Shown here in pieces: positions 1 through 11,892 of a DNA stretch of 64,000 nucleotides. The stretch comes from Lotus japonicus (lineage: Eukaryota > Streptophyta > Magnoliopsida > Fabales > Fabaceae). Positions within the stretch are counted from its first letter, which is position 1. Every line of letters starts with the position of its first letter. The stretch covers positions 32,357,021-32,421,020 of the forward strand of contig NC_080044.1 of assembly GCF_012489685.1 (NCBI RefSeq), read 5' to 3'. The position numbers were made by a program, and so were the translations under genes. The notes beneath the pieces are model-generated. The model saw nothing but the letters and a program-made list of their open reading frames with translations, made no database searches and was not told where the DNA came from.

Positions 1-3000
1 AACCTGAAGCTAGAGGTTCAGGGGATTCCCATTACTCAACATTTTTTCATCCTAGGCCTAGGGGGAACAGAAGTGGTGCTGGGAATGGATTGGCTTGCTA
101 GTCTTGGCAACATTAGAGCAAATTTCCAAAAGCTGACCATTCAATGGGAGGTTCAAGGACAGAAAATGTTCTTACAAGGGGAACCATCCTGGTGTAAGAT
201 TGCTGCAGGATGGAAATCTATTAAAAAGACTATGGAGAAGGAGGGTGAAGCATATTACCTTTCTTATGAGGGGTTGACTGAGGATACAAGGATTGCAACT
301 GAGATTTCAGAAGAGATAGAGGGAATCCTAGCAGAATTTCCTGAAGTTTTTCAAGAACCAAAGGGGCTACCTCCCAAGAGAGCAACAGATCATGCCATTT
401 TGCTTCAAGAAGGAGCTTCCATACCCAACAGTAGGCCCTACAGGTATCCATTCTATCAGAAAAATGAGATTGAAAAATTAGTAAAAGACATGCTCAAGGC
501 AGGGATCATTAGACCCAGTACAAGCCCTTTTAGCAGTCCTGCTATATTGGTGAAAAAGAAAGATGGAGGGTGGCGATTTTGTGTGGATTATAGAGCCCTC
601 AACAAGCTTACAATCCCTGACAAATTCCCTATACCAATTATTGATGAACTGTTAGATGAAATAGGAGCAGCTGTGGTTTTTTCAAAACTTGATTTGAAAT
701 CTGGTTATCACCAGATTAGAATGAGAGGAAGACATTCCTAAGACTGCTTTCAGAACCCATGAGGGCCACTATGAATACCTAGTCCTACCATTTGGCCTAT
801 CCAATGCACCCTCAACCTTTCAAGCACTCATGAACCAAGTCTTGAAGCCCTATCTTAGAAAATTTGCACTTGTATTTTTTGATGATATCTTGATATACAG
901 TGAGAGTGAGGAAAAGCATAGGGAACACTTGAGGAAAGTTTTGCAAGCTTTAGAGGATAACCACCTGGTGGCAAACCAAAAGAAATGTTCTTTTGGTCAA
1001 CTGGAATTGGTGTATTTAGGGCATGTGATATCAGGACAAGGGGTAGCTGCTGACCCTAACAAAATCAAAGATATGTTGAACTGGCCCACTCCAAAAGATG
1101 TGAAAGGATTAAGAGGTTTCCTTGGGTTAACAGGGTATTATAGGAAATTTGTGAAGAATTATAGTAAACTGGCCCAACCTCTCAACCATTTACTCAAAAA
1201 GAACAACTTCAATTGGAGTGAAGAGGCAGCTCAGGCTTTTGAGAATCTGAAGGTGATCATGACAACTGTGCCAGTTTTGGCAGTGCCAAATTTTGCAAAA
1301 ACCTTTGTTCTAGAGACTGATGCATCAGGAAAAGGGTTAGGGGCTGTACTAATGCAAGATGGGAAACCAGTGGCTTATATGAGTAAGACACTTTCAGAAA
1401 GAGCACAGGCCAAGTCTGTATATGAGAGAGAATTAATGGCAGTCGTGATTGCAGTTCAGAAATGGAGACACTATCTCCTAGGGCAGAAATTCATCATACA
1501 TACAGATCAGAAGAGCCTAAGTTTCTTAGCTGAACAGAGGTTGATGGGAGAGGAACAGCAGAAATGGGTATCCAAATTAATGGGATTTGATTTTGAAATC
1601 AAATACAAGCCAGGAATTGAGAATAAGGCAGCAGATGCATTATCCAGAAAAATGCAATTCTCAGCTATATCTTCAGTTCATTGTGCAGATTGGGAGGATT
1701 TAGAAACTGAGATTATGGCAGAGGAAAAATATAGGAAAATCATGCAAGAGCTGATCACTCAAGGCACTTCTGTGGCAGGGTACCAATTGAGGAGAGGGAG
1801 ATTACTCTATAAAGGGAGGATTGTCATTCCCAAAGGGTCTGGGAAAATTCTCACCATATTACAAGAGTTCCATGATTCTAAACAAGGGGGACATGCAGGC
1901 ATTTTCAGAACCTATAAGAGGATTTCTGCTCTCTTTTTCTGGGAAGGGATGAAGCTGGATATTCAGAGTTATGTACAGAAATGTGAAGTATGTCAAAGGA
2001 ACAAATATGAAGCACTCAGCCCAGCTGGCTTCCTACAGCCACTACCCATCCCTACTCAGGTATGGACTGACATTTCCATGGATTTCATTGGGGGGCTACC
2101 TAAAACCATGGGGAAAGACACAATACTGGTAGTAGTGGACAGATTCACCAAGTATGCTCACTTCTTTGCACTCTCACACCCTTATAATGCAAAAGAAGTT
2201 GCAGAACTCTTTATCAAGGAGGTAGTCAAACTACATGGATTTCCTACATCCATAGTCTCTGATAGAGACAGAGTTTTCCTAAGCACCTTCTGGACAGAAC
2301 TATTCAAATTAGCAGGAACCAAATTGAAATTTAGTTCTGCATACCACCCACAAACAGATGGACAGACTGAGATTGTAAACAAATGTGTGGAGACCTATCT
2401 TAGGTGTGTGACTGGGACCAAACCCAAACAGTGGCCTAAGTGGTTGTGTTGGGCAGAATTTTGGTACAACACCAACTACCACTCTGCCATCAAAACCACA
2501 CCCTTCAAAGCATTATATGGGAGGGAAGCACCCGTGATCATCAAGGGGACTGATTCTTTAACTTCAGTAGAGGAAGTTGAAAGGATGACTGCTGAGAGGA
2601 ACTTACTTCTGAGAGAGCTCAAAGAAAATCTGGAAAAGGCCCAGAACAGAATGAAACAGCAGGCCAATAGACACAGGAGAGATGTGCAGTTTGAGATTGG
2701 GGACATGGTATATCTCAAGATACAGCCTTATAAGCTCAAAAGCCTGGCTAAAAGGAAAAATCAGAAGCTTAGTCCAAGGTACTATGGACCCTTTTTAGTG
2801 ATAGGCAAGATCAATCCTGTTGCTTACAAGTTGCAATTACCAGAGGGCAGTCTAATCCATCCAGTATTTCACATTTCCTTGCTCAAGAAGGCAATTAATG
2901 AGGGAACTCCTTGCCAACCATTACCCAGCTCATTAACAGAAGATTGGGAGCTCTTAGTAGAACCAGAAACTATTCTAGGAACAAGACAGAAGGAGAATGG

Positions 3001-3253
3001 GAGCATTGAAGTTTTGGTTAGATGGAAAGATCTTCCAACTTTTGAAGATTCCTGGGAAGACTACACTGCTCTGCTGGAACAATTCCCTAATCATCACCTT
3101 GAGGACAAGGTGATTCTTCAAGGGGGGAGAGATGTTGCAAACCCACACTCTAGGCCCAGATTTGGCAAAGTCTATGAGAGGAGGCCCAAGCAAGGGACAG
3201 CTGTACCTGAAGATCCACCTTCTAGAAGCTTGGATCCCAAGATAACCGACTAA
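1..3253 (+). pseudogene. Ty3/gypsy chromovirus pol polyprotein, 5'-truncated by window edge, one frameshift
   Basis: Open from the first base. Order of domains: retropepsin tail with VLGMDWLA (about nt 76-110), reverse transcriptase (DYRALNKLT near 590, FFDDILIYS near 876), RNase H (TDASGKGLG near 1318, HTDQKSL near 1498), integrase with HHCC zinc finger (CEVCQRNK near 1984) and a D-D-E core (MDFIGGLP, SDRDRVF, HPQTDGQTE), and a C-terminal chromodomain (VRWKDLP...DSWED near 3017-3062), which marks the chromovirus clade. Within the RT the frame breaks near 725: the first frame stops at 739-741 just after HQIRM and the frame used by the second half resumes at once, consistent with a small deletion. 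All integrase acidic residues are present, so apart from this indel the pol looks fairly young. gag and the 5' LTR would lie left of the window. Confidence 0.9.
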
Positions 3254-3314
3254 TGAGGTGGCAACACACACATGGGTGAGGGGGGGACCATAGGGTATCA
3301 ACCTAGGGAATATA

Positions 3315-3516
3315 TGTTGGTTTGGGGAGAGAGTGAGGTAGGCAGAAATTAGTCTGGACTGGGAGAGATTGAGCACTCTCGAATTGCTCAAGTTTATCTT
3401 GTTATTTTCTTCCTTGTATTTCCCTAAACACTGCTTCTGGGTTCATACCAGAGGATTCAGTGCCTTAATAGCATTCAATCTTCTTCTTTCCTATTACATT
3501 TTTCTGGTACCTAACA
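3315..3516 (+). repeat. Probable short 3' LTR of the left gypsy element
   Basis: The stretch begins TGTTGG and ends CCTAACA, near-matching inverted ends of the TG...CA type, 202 bp long, directly downstream of the pol stop. A G-rich run at about 3279-3289 could be the polypurine tract, although it is about 25 bp from the proposed LTR start rather than adjacent. The right boundary is supported independently because the minus-strand gag frame begins to read sensibly immediately after 3516. The matching 5' LTR is outside the window, so the ends cannot be confirmed by comparison. Confidence 0.5.
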
Positions 3517-3942
3517 TTCACGAATTCGGAAAAATCTTTCTAACTTGCTAACCCAGCCATACACGTCCTCTTCCCCATCCAACACAGGAATCTCCATTCT
3601 CCCGCCATCGGTCTCTGACCATCGGCGTTGGTCCTTCCCCAACCACTCCTTCAAAATTCGGATCTCCGTGATTGGAATAGATGCATTAGTAACGGCGTCT
3701 CCGTTCACTCTGTGTGGTATGTTTGCGATCAATTCCTCCAATCTCCGAAATCGCTCCTTCTTTCTCTCGCGATCTAAGTCCCTTTCGGCTTTCTCTGCAA
3801 TCTTCCTCCACACAGGCTCTGAAATTCTCTTCTCTGGCACGATTGAAAGCCTCCGACATTTACCAAACGATTCTTGATTCTTGTAGTCTTTCTGACCATA
3901 AACAATCTTGAAACTACAGCTCTGATGGAGCTCTGGTACCAA
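3517..3942 (-). pseudogene. Gypsy gag N-terminal fragment, interrupted by the left element
   Basis: On the minus strand, a primer-binding site complementary to initiator tRNA-Met (TGGTACCAGAGC, about 3931-3942) follows an LTR, and a reading frame then runs to 3517. It ends with the typical retrotransposon gag start PVLDGEEDVYGWVSKLERFF. Gag proteins normally continue for 200 or more residues; here homology stops at the LTR end of the plus-strand element. The simplest reading is that the plus element was inserted into this gag gene and its remainder lies to the left of the window. A local deletion is the alternative. Confidence 0.7.
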
Positions 3943-4286
3943 TGATAAGAACTAGGGTAAAAGAAGAAGAAATTGAGAATTGTATTGGCTGTGAACTATC
4001 TCTGCTTCTCTTGAGAGAACCAGATGAAAAAATAATGATACACTGGATATTCGAGAGATTCAGACTCTCCACTCAACTCTCTAACTGAATTCCTAACTTT
4101 TACTCCCTTCCCCCAACTTACTCTTATCCAATGAGTTAGCGACCTAGGCCCAACCTGACTGAGCCAGTTATTCAGGGCTGACTCTTTACTACTATCTTAG
4201 AACTGACTCACGATCACACAGACAGTCCTTAACTCTTCCTATTCTTCCTCTCATACACTTAAGTGACAGGAGATCGAGACCTATCA
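3943..4286 (-). repeat. 5' LTR of the minus-strand gypsy element
   Basis: Read on the minus strand it starts TGATAG and ends CTTATCA, so the termini are matching inverted repeats (TGATA/TATCA), and it is followed two bases later by a tRNA-Met primer-binding site. Length 344 bp. The outer edge (4286) is inferred only from the terminal repeat because the partner LTR is not in the window. Confidence 0.6.
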
Positions 4287-4664
4287 TCTTGTAAACAAAT
4301 TACCACCCTTTCCTTTGGTTCTTCCCCGCTCAAAATCCCTCCTCTCCCTCAACATATTACCTCTCACTGTGTTAGCTACATCAATCCTGGGTATAAACTA
4401 GTTTTGGTTTGTCATTATTTTTAATATCACTTTTATCTACTCCTTTTGAGGCTGTATCCTCCTTTCTGCTTTCATCATGATACTTGGTGTTTCATGGATG
4501 TTAGCATTTATTGACCTTTTTCATTCCGATATTATTTTCTCTTGCGCATAGATAAGCTAGATATTTGCCTTTATTTTGAATTACTTTGTGGCTGCCAAAG
4601 GTACACAAAGCAGTTAACTGCAATTTGAACTTAGTAAAACAACTGGTTTTATGCTCTGCTATAG
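4287..4664. other. Noncoding stretch, probably GEK1 intron
   Basis: T-rich, no open frame of note. It lies between the minus gypsy LTR and the first recognisable GEK1 exon and ends in a good acceptor (tgctatag at 4657-4664), so it is most likely the 3' part of an intron that was the retroelement target. Confidence 0.5.
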
Positions 4665-7314
4665 GTAGTACAGATGACTATTGGAAGAGACTAGATGCTG
4701 CTGAAGTTATGGCTCAGGTTTAGTGGACTTTTGTACTTTTTCTGTTATTTCTATAAACTTGGCATTGATATCTTGAATTTTTGGTATAGACTATGGATAA
4801 CATTCTTTCACACTTTGTTTTGGAGATGGTTTTTCGAAGGAAAGGGAGGGGAGAGCTTACTTTTTTATTTTTAAATTAAGAAAATTATATAATATATATG
4901 ATAATAAATAAATTATTAGTGTATTATATTTATACAAGTTTATTATTTCATGGCTTTTATTTTCAATAATCATAACATTAATTACTATTTATTTTGAAAT
5001 AAAAGGTAAGCCCTCCCCTTCCTTTTCCCCGAAAAACCAACTCCCAAACTACCCCTATGAAAAACTTTTCCTGGATACCGCAGCTGTTCATATTTTTTCT
5101 TGTTTACCGAAAATATTTTGTTTGGATTCTTACAGTTAGTCTGGGAAGGACTTGGACTTGGAGGAGGAACAGATATAGGAAACTGGGGCAGGTAGAATCA
5201 TTAAGCTAAGAAGTAGTGATGTTAGCAGGCTTAGTAGTTTTGTATTTGTATTTACATGAGGTCTTCACATCATGCAAATGTGTTCACTCAATCTGTTATA
5301 CAAGATCCAATATATGAATATGGTTAATATATGGTCTTCCAGCTTCACACTTTCTGCCTTGGTGGACTATATTATATTTTTCTGATACTTCTCAATTGTT
5401 CTTATGTTGATATTGTCAAGTCATGGATTAGTTTAAAAGGAATTTTAGGTATATTTTTATATCTTATTAGACCTTCTTTCTATAATTGAAGTTTTTCTAT
5501 CCTGAATCTAATTCTCATGCTCTTATAGGGAGAATGATAAGAAGAAAGTCCTTCTTGGGATAGGTGGTGGACATTATGCACCTCGGCATATGGATGTAGT
5601 ACTGTAAGTAGTTATTGTCAATGAACTGTGTTTTCTTTATAGTTAAATTTTCTGATTATGTTTAAGAAAGGCTAGAACTTTACTGCTACACTCAACTCTG
5701 TCACTTTCAGGTAGTTTGAAAACCCTTTTCTGATTGTGTTTACCTTTTAAGGTATTGATTTTTAAATTGACCCACATTATCAAATTACTTAATGTGCAGA
5801 TGAAGACTTTTGTCATATTATTATGAAAATTGGTGAGGAAAATGTAGCAATTTAGCCCCATGCCCCCATCAACTTTTTATTGTTATAAATTACATTATCC
5901 ATCAAAAGTGTGTAAATTGTACATTCAAATGGATTATGGGAATGAATTGCACTCGTGAAAAGCTTGGGGGATAAACTTAAAAAACTGTGATGAAGTTAAA
6001 GGTTGCATTTTTTAAATTATCTGTGACTTCAATGATGCGTCTTTATTCTGGTCTAATAAACTTCTAGTATAACATCTTGAGAAAAAAGATATTTACAGAA
6101 AATGTGATGATAATGAAAATGCATTTTAGACCTTGCTACCTTGAATTTCTTCCATGCGTAACAACTTTTATTTCTAAAGCACTGAAAATGTTACATGTTT
6201 TCTCAAACTTGATCTCATGCTGTTTTCACTTACCTGATAATTACAATTCTCAACTTGAACCTGCATTTTGTGTTCTCGTGGATATATGTTTTGCTTAAAT
6301 TAAATGTGGATATACTTACTTTACCCTTGCAATCTAGGAAAGATGATGTTTGGGTGGGGCACCTGCTTTCTGGATATTCACTGCCAATGGAAGACCCAAA
6401 CAATGCAAAGGGAGAAAGAAATACAGAGATCGGTGGTACTTGGAAAGAGTCTATAAAAGCTGCATATGAGGCCTCTAAATCTGCTTTTCCTGGTGGTGAA
6501 ATTCTTGCACATCTTGACCACAAGTGAGGCTTATGATAAATTGATAATTTGCCTACTGCAACAGCTACCTGTTTGCTTGCTATGCATGAACTGAATGCTA
6601 TTGAATTATTATTTTATGGCTGTCCACATGCTATTATCTCGCAGTGCTTCATCAGTAATAGATTTTAAACCAAAAGGATAGAAGAAGCTTTGTATGGGTG
6701 GAAAAAGGAGTGAAAGAGTTAAAATCCTTTTCCCTCATCACCCAGTTTTTCTCTGAAACAGATTCTTCGGCATTTTTCTAGGTAATTAATGAAGGATTCC
6801 TTCCAACTAAGGAAAAATGTCAAAAGGTGAAACAAATGAGTTCTATGTAGTACAAACCTAGACCCTTCCTCCTCATGGCTGCCATCCTTCCATGTAGTAC
6901 AAACCTAGTTCCATGTAGTTACACTCCTTGAAGGAGGGAAATAACCCAAAATGATGTTCATACCTTCCATGTTGCTTATGTGTCTGTTGTTTGTGAAGCT
7001 TATTTATGATCTATTATGAAGAAGCCATGTCATGTTCATACCTTAAAAATTAAGAAATCTATGTATGATGTCTTGTACAACTAAATTTTGAACCTGTTGT
7101 AAAGCTGACTGATTTTAGCTTGGCCAAGAAGATCCTTGCTATGACATTGCAGATAGGCCTTAAAGCTTTTCCTTTCTAAGTTTTTACTCAAGTTAATGTT
7201 TTTCCTAAACTAGTGGTTTATGGCAGGAGTTTCAAAGGCTGGCAAAAAAACGCTATCACAGGATTCCTCACAGAGCAGAATATAAAAATTGGAAAGCCAA
7301 ATAACTTCTATTGA
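4665..7314 (+). CDS. GEK1: D-aminoacyl-tRNA deacylase, GEKO1 type (3' half, five exons)
   Basis: Exons at 4665-4717, 5136-5191, 5529-5603, 6338-6523 and 7227-7314, all with GT-AG borders and consistent phase, encode about 152 C-terminal residues. Hallmarks are LGIGGGHYAPRHMDVVL, DDVWVGHLLSGYSLPM, IGGTWKESI, GEILAHLDHKSFKGWQKNAI and the C-terminal KIGKPNNFY. These are typical of archaeal/plant DTD2-type D-aminoacyl-tRNA deacylase, which removes D-amino acids from charged tRNAs; Arabidopsis GEKO1 is linked to ethanol and aldehyde tolerance. The GGHYAPRH and AHLDHK blocks are expected to form the metal and active-site region. The family is about 310-320 residues long, so the N-terminal half is missing here: its exons are left of the nested retroelements or have been lost. 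The first exon starts mid-codon, so it needs an upstream exon. Confidence 0.85.
4814..5050. mobile_element. MITE-like hairpin element in a GEK1 intron
   Basis: About 237 bp with an AT-rich core and long imperfect inverted ends: 4814-4860 (ending GGGAGGGGAGAGCTTAC) pairs with 5005-5050 (starting GTAAGCCCTCCCC, ending CTCCCAAACT) over about 45 bases. It has no coding capacity. Size, inverted ends and intronic position fit a nonautonomous DNA transposon. I could not identify a clean target-site duplication, so the superfamily is unknown. Confidence 0.65.
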
Positions 7315-7630
7315 GTTTTGACTTTAGTGGATTTCTGCAGACTGCGGAAAGAAGCTGGCTTAAGATTTTTGTAGAACAGCAGACTAGCAATTCAGTTCAG
7401 TTCACCTTTAGATTATTGTGACAGTTATTAAGTGAAGTTTGTGATATACTGATATATAGATAAATTCTAATTTTAATAAAAATTATACATGTATCAATCA
7501 AACAATATAGAAGCTTGGCATTTTATGTTATGTTCTTATGCATTTATTTGTGGATTTGTACCCTAGACTGATGATAAATGTACAGCAGATTGGTTATGTT
7601 ACCTTGACAATATTTGAGTCAAAGATGAAC

Positions 7631-7636
7631 AATAAA
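7631..7636 (+). terminator. Candidate polyadenylation signal of GEK1
   Basis: AATAAA lies 317 bases after the GEK1 stop codon in an AT-rich tract, a plausible 3' UTR length for a plant mRNA. It is weak evidence because the hexamer occurs often by chance in AT-rich DNA. Confidence 0.35.
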
Positions 7637-8690
7637 TTATAGTTCCATGACCACCTATATATTTGTGCCTCATCTGTAAAGCTTGCCTTTCTTGTGCATG
7701 TATAATACAAATGCCTCAAAGATTTAGTTGATTAATAGGAACAGGGGGAAAAAGTGAGAGATGGTGAATGAGAGGATGATCTTACACAACTTCCACTTAG
7801 GATTAAAAGTCTGCTTCTAAAAGCAGCATATATTTGATAAATGATGATTTCCTGAATTCTCATTTTGACATAGCATCTTGTATAGCTTTTTATTCTGCAT
7901 GGAAAGGAATATTTTAGCTGTGCAGAAATTTTGTTCGGATTATTGCTAAGTGTGGAAGGATTGTTGGGCCAACTCTACAATTGTATAGTGACCTAAAGAG
8001 AGTGTAGTGCTTTCTTCTTTCTATATCCTGCAATATCATATCACATTTTAGGCATCGAACAATAAAAGCCATACACTTTTAACACACTCTGAAAGCACTG
8101 TTTTTTAGTGAATTTCATGAGGGTTTCATAAAAGAATCCGACACTTTTTTAGCGTTGTCGTATGCAATTCACTCATACTATTGCAAATAATGTGCTTCTA
8201 GCATTTCAAGATTGTTCTTATGTGACATCTCTCCTCTATGCTATCGACAAGCAATTAGCTTGTATTGATTTTATTGCACCTGAGAGGTGAATATGGTCCT
8301 TAATCTGCTGCCAGTGCCCCTGTTTCTGTATAGACCCAAACCATAGCTCCGAACTATTGTATTCGATACATATATGGAAAAATAAATGAATAAGTTTGTT
8401 CACACTTCTCTCACACTTACAGCAAGTGAGAGCAAGAAAGAAAAGAGAGAACATGAGAAATATGAGGTGATTTGATGAAAAAATGAGTAAAGTAACATCA
8501 TATGCTTGGTATTGTTTTTTTTTGTCAAAGCAAATACTCGGTTTAACTGTATATTTAATTACAGTTAGATATGTTCTATTGCAAAAATTGGCCCACCACA
8601 AGACTATAGCCCGTAGGAAACCCAATTAAGTGCGGGATCTCTCTTTTAGGTTTGGTGCTCTGCTAGGGTTTCTAGTGGTTCAGAAGTCCT
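7637..8690. other. Intergenic, nothing recognised
   Basis: AT-rich sequence between the GEK1 3' end and a decayed LINE. The open frames here are short and low in complexity, and I see no family motif. Confidence 0.4.
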
Positions 8691-8699
8691 AGGAAGAGA

Positions 8700-10860
8700 T
8701 TTGCTTCCAGATCTTGCTGGATTTTTTCCTTTGCCTTTTGCAAGATGACCTTTCTGTCTCTCCCCCTACCCCTTCTTCGTTCACACTTCTCCCTCTTGAT
8801 CTGCTAGGAGAAGCAAAAGGGCATAAACCCCAATCCCCAAATTCATATCTTGTGAGCCAAACCCGGACAAAAATAGTCAAAAGATCATCAAGTATACCAC
8901 AGGACCAAGAAGGCCAGTGTTGCTGCCATGTCGAGCCCCCTACCCCATTCCAATGCCAGGCCAATCTCTCCCAACAATAAAGCCCAATGTGCAACATTCC
9001 CCACCCCCTGACTATTGCTGCCATGACAGTGAGAACCACAATGTGGACAAGGGTAAAGATGCTATGAAGGTTATCCTTCAAGATGTAAGGACCGCAGAGA
9101 ATCTCTCAACAGAAGTAGTGACCAAAAGGGCCCTTAGCTCCAGTCGAGCCTATGGTCTGGGACCACTTGATGTGTCTCTGTTGGGCATTGAAATGGAATT
9201 CATTGGAACGAAGGAAAACCCAGTTCTGTTGGACTACCCCAACCTAGAGAAAAAGGACCTCCTCCCTGTTTGGGGCAGAATTGACCACTGAGGACATTCA
9301 ATGGGCCACGATAAAGGTGTCCATTTTGGATAAAGGCATTTATGCCCAACCCCAAACTGCAAAAAAAAGAAAGGCAAACTGCATCAGAACATGGGGAACA
9401 TCATAAGGAAGGAAAAGAAATGTCAGACCAGCTCACTACAAAGTCCCTAGTCAATAATGCATATATACTTTGTTGAATTTACAGATGAGGAGGAGGAACT
9501 GGCTGATAGAACCTTTTTTAGAATGACGAAGTATTGGGAGTTAAAGCTTGTTAAAAAGTTTGTTGTATGCCTTAAGAGGGGAAGGCTCCCAAGTAGGGTA
9601 GATAATCAAGATAATCCAGTGCCTGCAGGCATAAGCAAAAGGGTATGCATTGAAGAGAAGTCACCATTGATCCTGGAGGATAAGTAGGAGAGCACCATAT
9701 GGCTGAGTTGGCGGGCCTACCCATGCCCCCACCCCCTCAATGAGCATCATAAGTTGGACCTTTCGGGGTTTGGCAGTTGCTCGATATGAAGGGAGCTTAA
9801 AGACCTATGAAATAAATATAAACCGTCTATTTTGTACCCAATGGAGACTCGAACTAAAAGGGACAAGCTGGAAATGATCAAAACTAAACTCATATTTACA
9901 ATGATGTTTACAGTAGAACCGTGTGGACTTTAAGGAGGACTTTGCATTTTATGTAGGGACGGGGTGGACATAGAGGTAATGACAAGCACCAACAATTTCA
10001 TTCATACTAAGGTATCCCATAGGGGAAACTTTACAATCTGGAACTATGCCTTTATCTACAGGGACCCTACCTCTCATAGAAGAACGAAAGTTTGGTCCAA
10101 GGTCACTAGGCTAAATCTCAGGCCCTCTTTATCTTGGTGTTCTGTTGGAGATTTCAATGAGATATTGTTCCCTCACGAAAAGGAAGGCCTACAACCCCAT
10201 CCCAAGCCAACAAGGACAACTTCAAGGAATTCCATCACCATTTAGAGTTGATGGACTTGGAGCTGAAAGGGTGTAAATTTACTTGGCACAACAACCCGAG
10301 GAATGGAGTGATCATAAGGGAGTACATACATAGAGTCTTAACTAACCAATGCTGGTTTCAGTAGTTCCCTAATGCTCGGGCCCAGGCTCTCCTTGCAGTA
10401 AGCTCTGATCACTCTCCCATCTTGTGTGAGCTAAGCCTTTTTTCTATAAGTGGCTCCAATTTCAAGTATGTAATCTATTAGGATGAACATGAACAATGCA
10501 AAGATAAAGTGGCAGAGGGCTAGAATAAACCAATTCATGTTGAGAAGAATTAGACATATATCCTATGTAGAATGGAAGCTAGCAAAAGGGGATTGATCAA
10601 TTGCTAAAATAAGACTATTAGGGTGGCTGACCGAGAGATTCTCTATCTTAAAAATAGAATACAGCAGGAACATAATAAGAGAGTAGATCTGGTGGACTGG
10701 GATATTATCAGCAGAATGAAGGAGAGGATTTCAGAACTTCTGAAACAGGAAGAGATGTACAGGGGCCAACTTTAGAGACTCGAGTGGATTCGCTATGGGG
10801 ACAAAAACTCATGAGTTCTCCATGAGACTCATATATTCTCACTTTGCTCATCCACTGACT
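8700..10860 (+). pseudogene. Decayed LINE (non-LTR retrotransposon), endonuclease region
   Basis: The clearest part is 9940-10260, which reads GGLCILCRDGVDIEVM, then NFTIWNYAFIYRDP, then the apurinic-endonuclease signature WCSVGDFNEILFPHEKEG. Next in other frames come LELMDLELKGCKFTWHNN and a SSDHSPILCEL-like histidine/aspartate motif near 10400. Near 10780 it reads RLEWIRYGDKNS, which normally precedes the reverse transcriptase. The upstream part (8700-9690) holds degraded ORF fragments in several frames that could be the ORF1/linker. Multiple stops and frame changes show it is old, and no reverse transcriptase follows, so it is 3'-truncated near 10860. The exact left edge is not visible. 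Confidence 0.75.
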
Positions 10861-11142
10861 TGTGCGTTAGAGTGTCTTCTCAGGTACTACCCCTATGCTT
10901 AAGGCCAGCACTATTGCGTTCACAGGCCAAGCCTTGGCCGAGTTCCGCTTCGGAGCATGGCTAGAGAAATAATCCAAAATCTAGGAAGAAAATAATAAAA
11001 TGGCTTGCTATATAGAGACTATAGCTAGCTTTGGAAAAAGATGTATCTTAATAGTCATTTATATGAGAGCATATGATTAAATCATTACGGCCATATCTAA
11101 CCACGAATCTCCAAGTTTAAACATTAAGTTATGTGTCACATG
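10861..11142. other. Noncoding spacer
   Basis: Short unassigned stretch between the LINE remnant and the TIR element; no motif recognised. Confidence 0.3.
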
Positions 11143-11892
11143 AGACTATGTACAATGGTTTGGCCATTCAACACCCTCATTTTTCACTTTTTACATTCCA
11201 CATCATCTTTTCTCTCTTCCACCTAATAATTCAACACGCATTCAACTTTTACTCACTACAAAGGTTTTGTTTAATAAAATTTAACACCCTACCCCACCAC
11301 TTTTATTTCATATTCTTATTTTCTTTTATGTTTTTGTTTTTGTGATTATATATTAATAAAAATTATCGATTTAAATTAAATTAAAATAATTAAGAGTTAA
11401 ATTAAAATTGAATTCTATAGTTGTTGGGATTTTGGTAGTTGAAGGGTAATTGGCAAAGTTTTGAGTGTTAAAAGAGTTATTGTTGGGATACATTTCACTA
11501 AAAATATGTTTAGAGCTACAAACAAGAGTTTATTGGAGGCTAAATAGAAAAACTAGAGGAAAAAAATGTCGTTTTTTTTTTCTGTGTCAAATTCAAATGA
11601 ACCAAGACTCTATTTATAGAAAAAAAAAATGATGAATTTTGGAGAAAAAAAATAAAAAAAATAATTTACTACGAAATAATTGACCCCAAATAATTAGGAT
11701 GAGATAAAAATCTAAAAATTACAACAATCAATGGATTTTGTCAAGTGTGTTGAGTGGACCCATTTACTATTCATTCAACTATGTTGAAAGTATTCAACAT
11801 GTTGAACATTAAGCATGTCTTTCAACTACCTCATTGCATCTATTAAATAGTTGAATCTGTGATGGATTCAACTACCCCATTGCACATAGTCT
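11143..11892. mobile_element. Nonautonomous DNA element with 16-bp terminal inverted repeats
   Basis: The left end AGACTATGTACAATGG is matched in inverted orientation by CCATTGCACATAGTCT at the right end, with one mismatch over 16 bases. Subterminal regions share motifs around 'attcaac' and 'gttgaat'. The 750-bp body is AT-rich and encodes nothing recognisable. The flanks contain 'acatg' on both sides, but that overlaps a palindrome, so the target-site duplication is uncertain. Family not identified. Confidence 0.55.

Noticed and set aside
8236..8625. 129-codon minus-strand frame
   Set aside because: Composition typical of AT-rich spacer, no conserved motif, no splice or promoter context.
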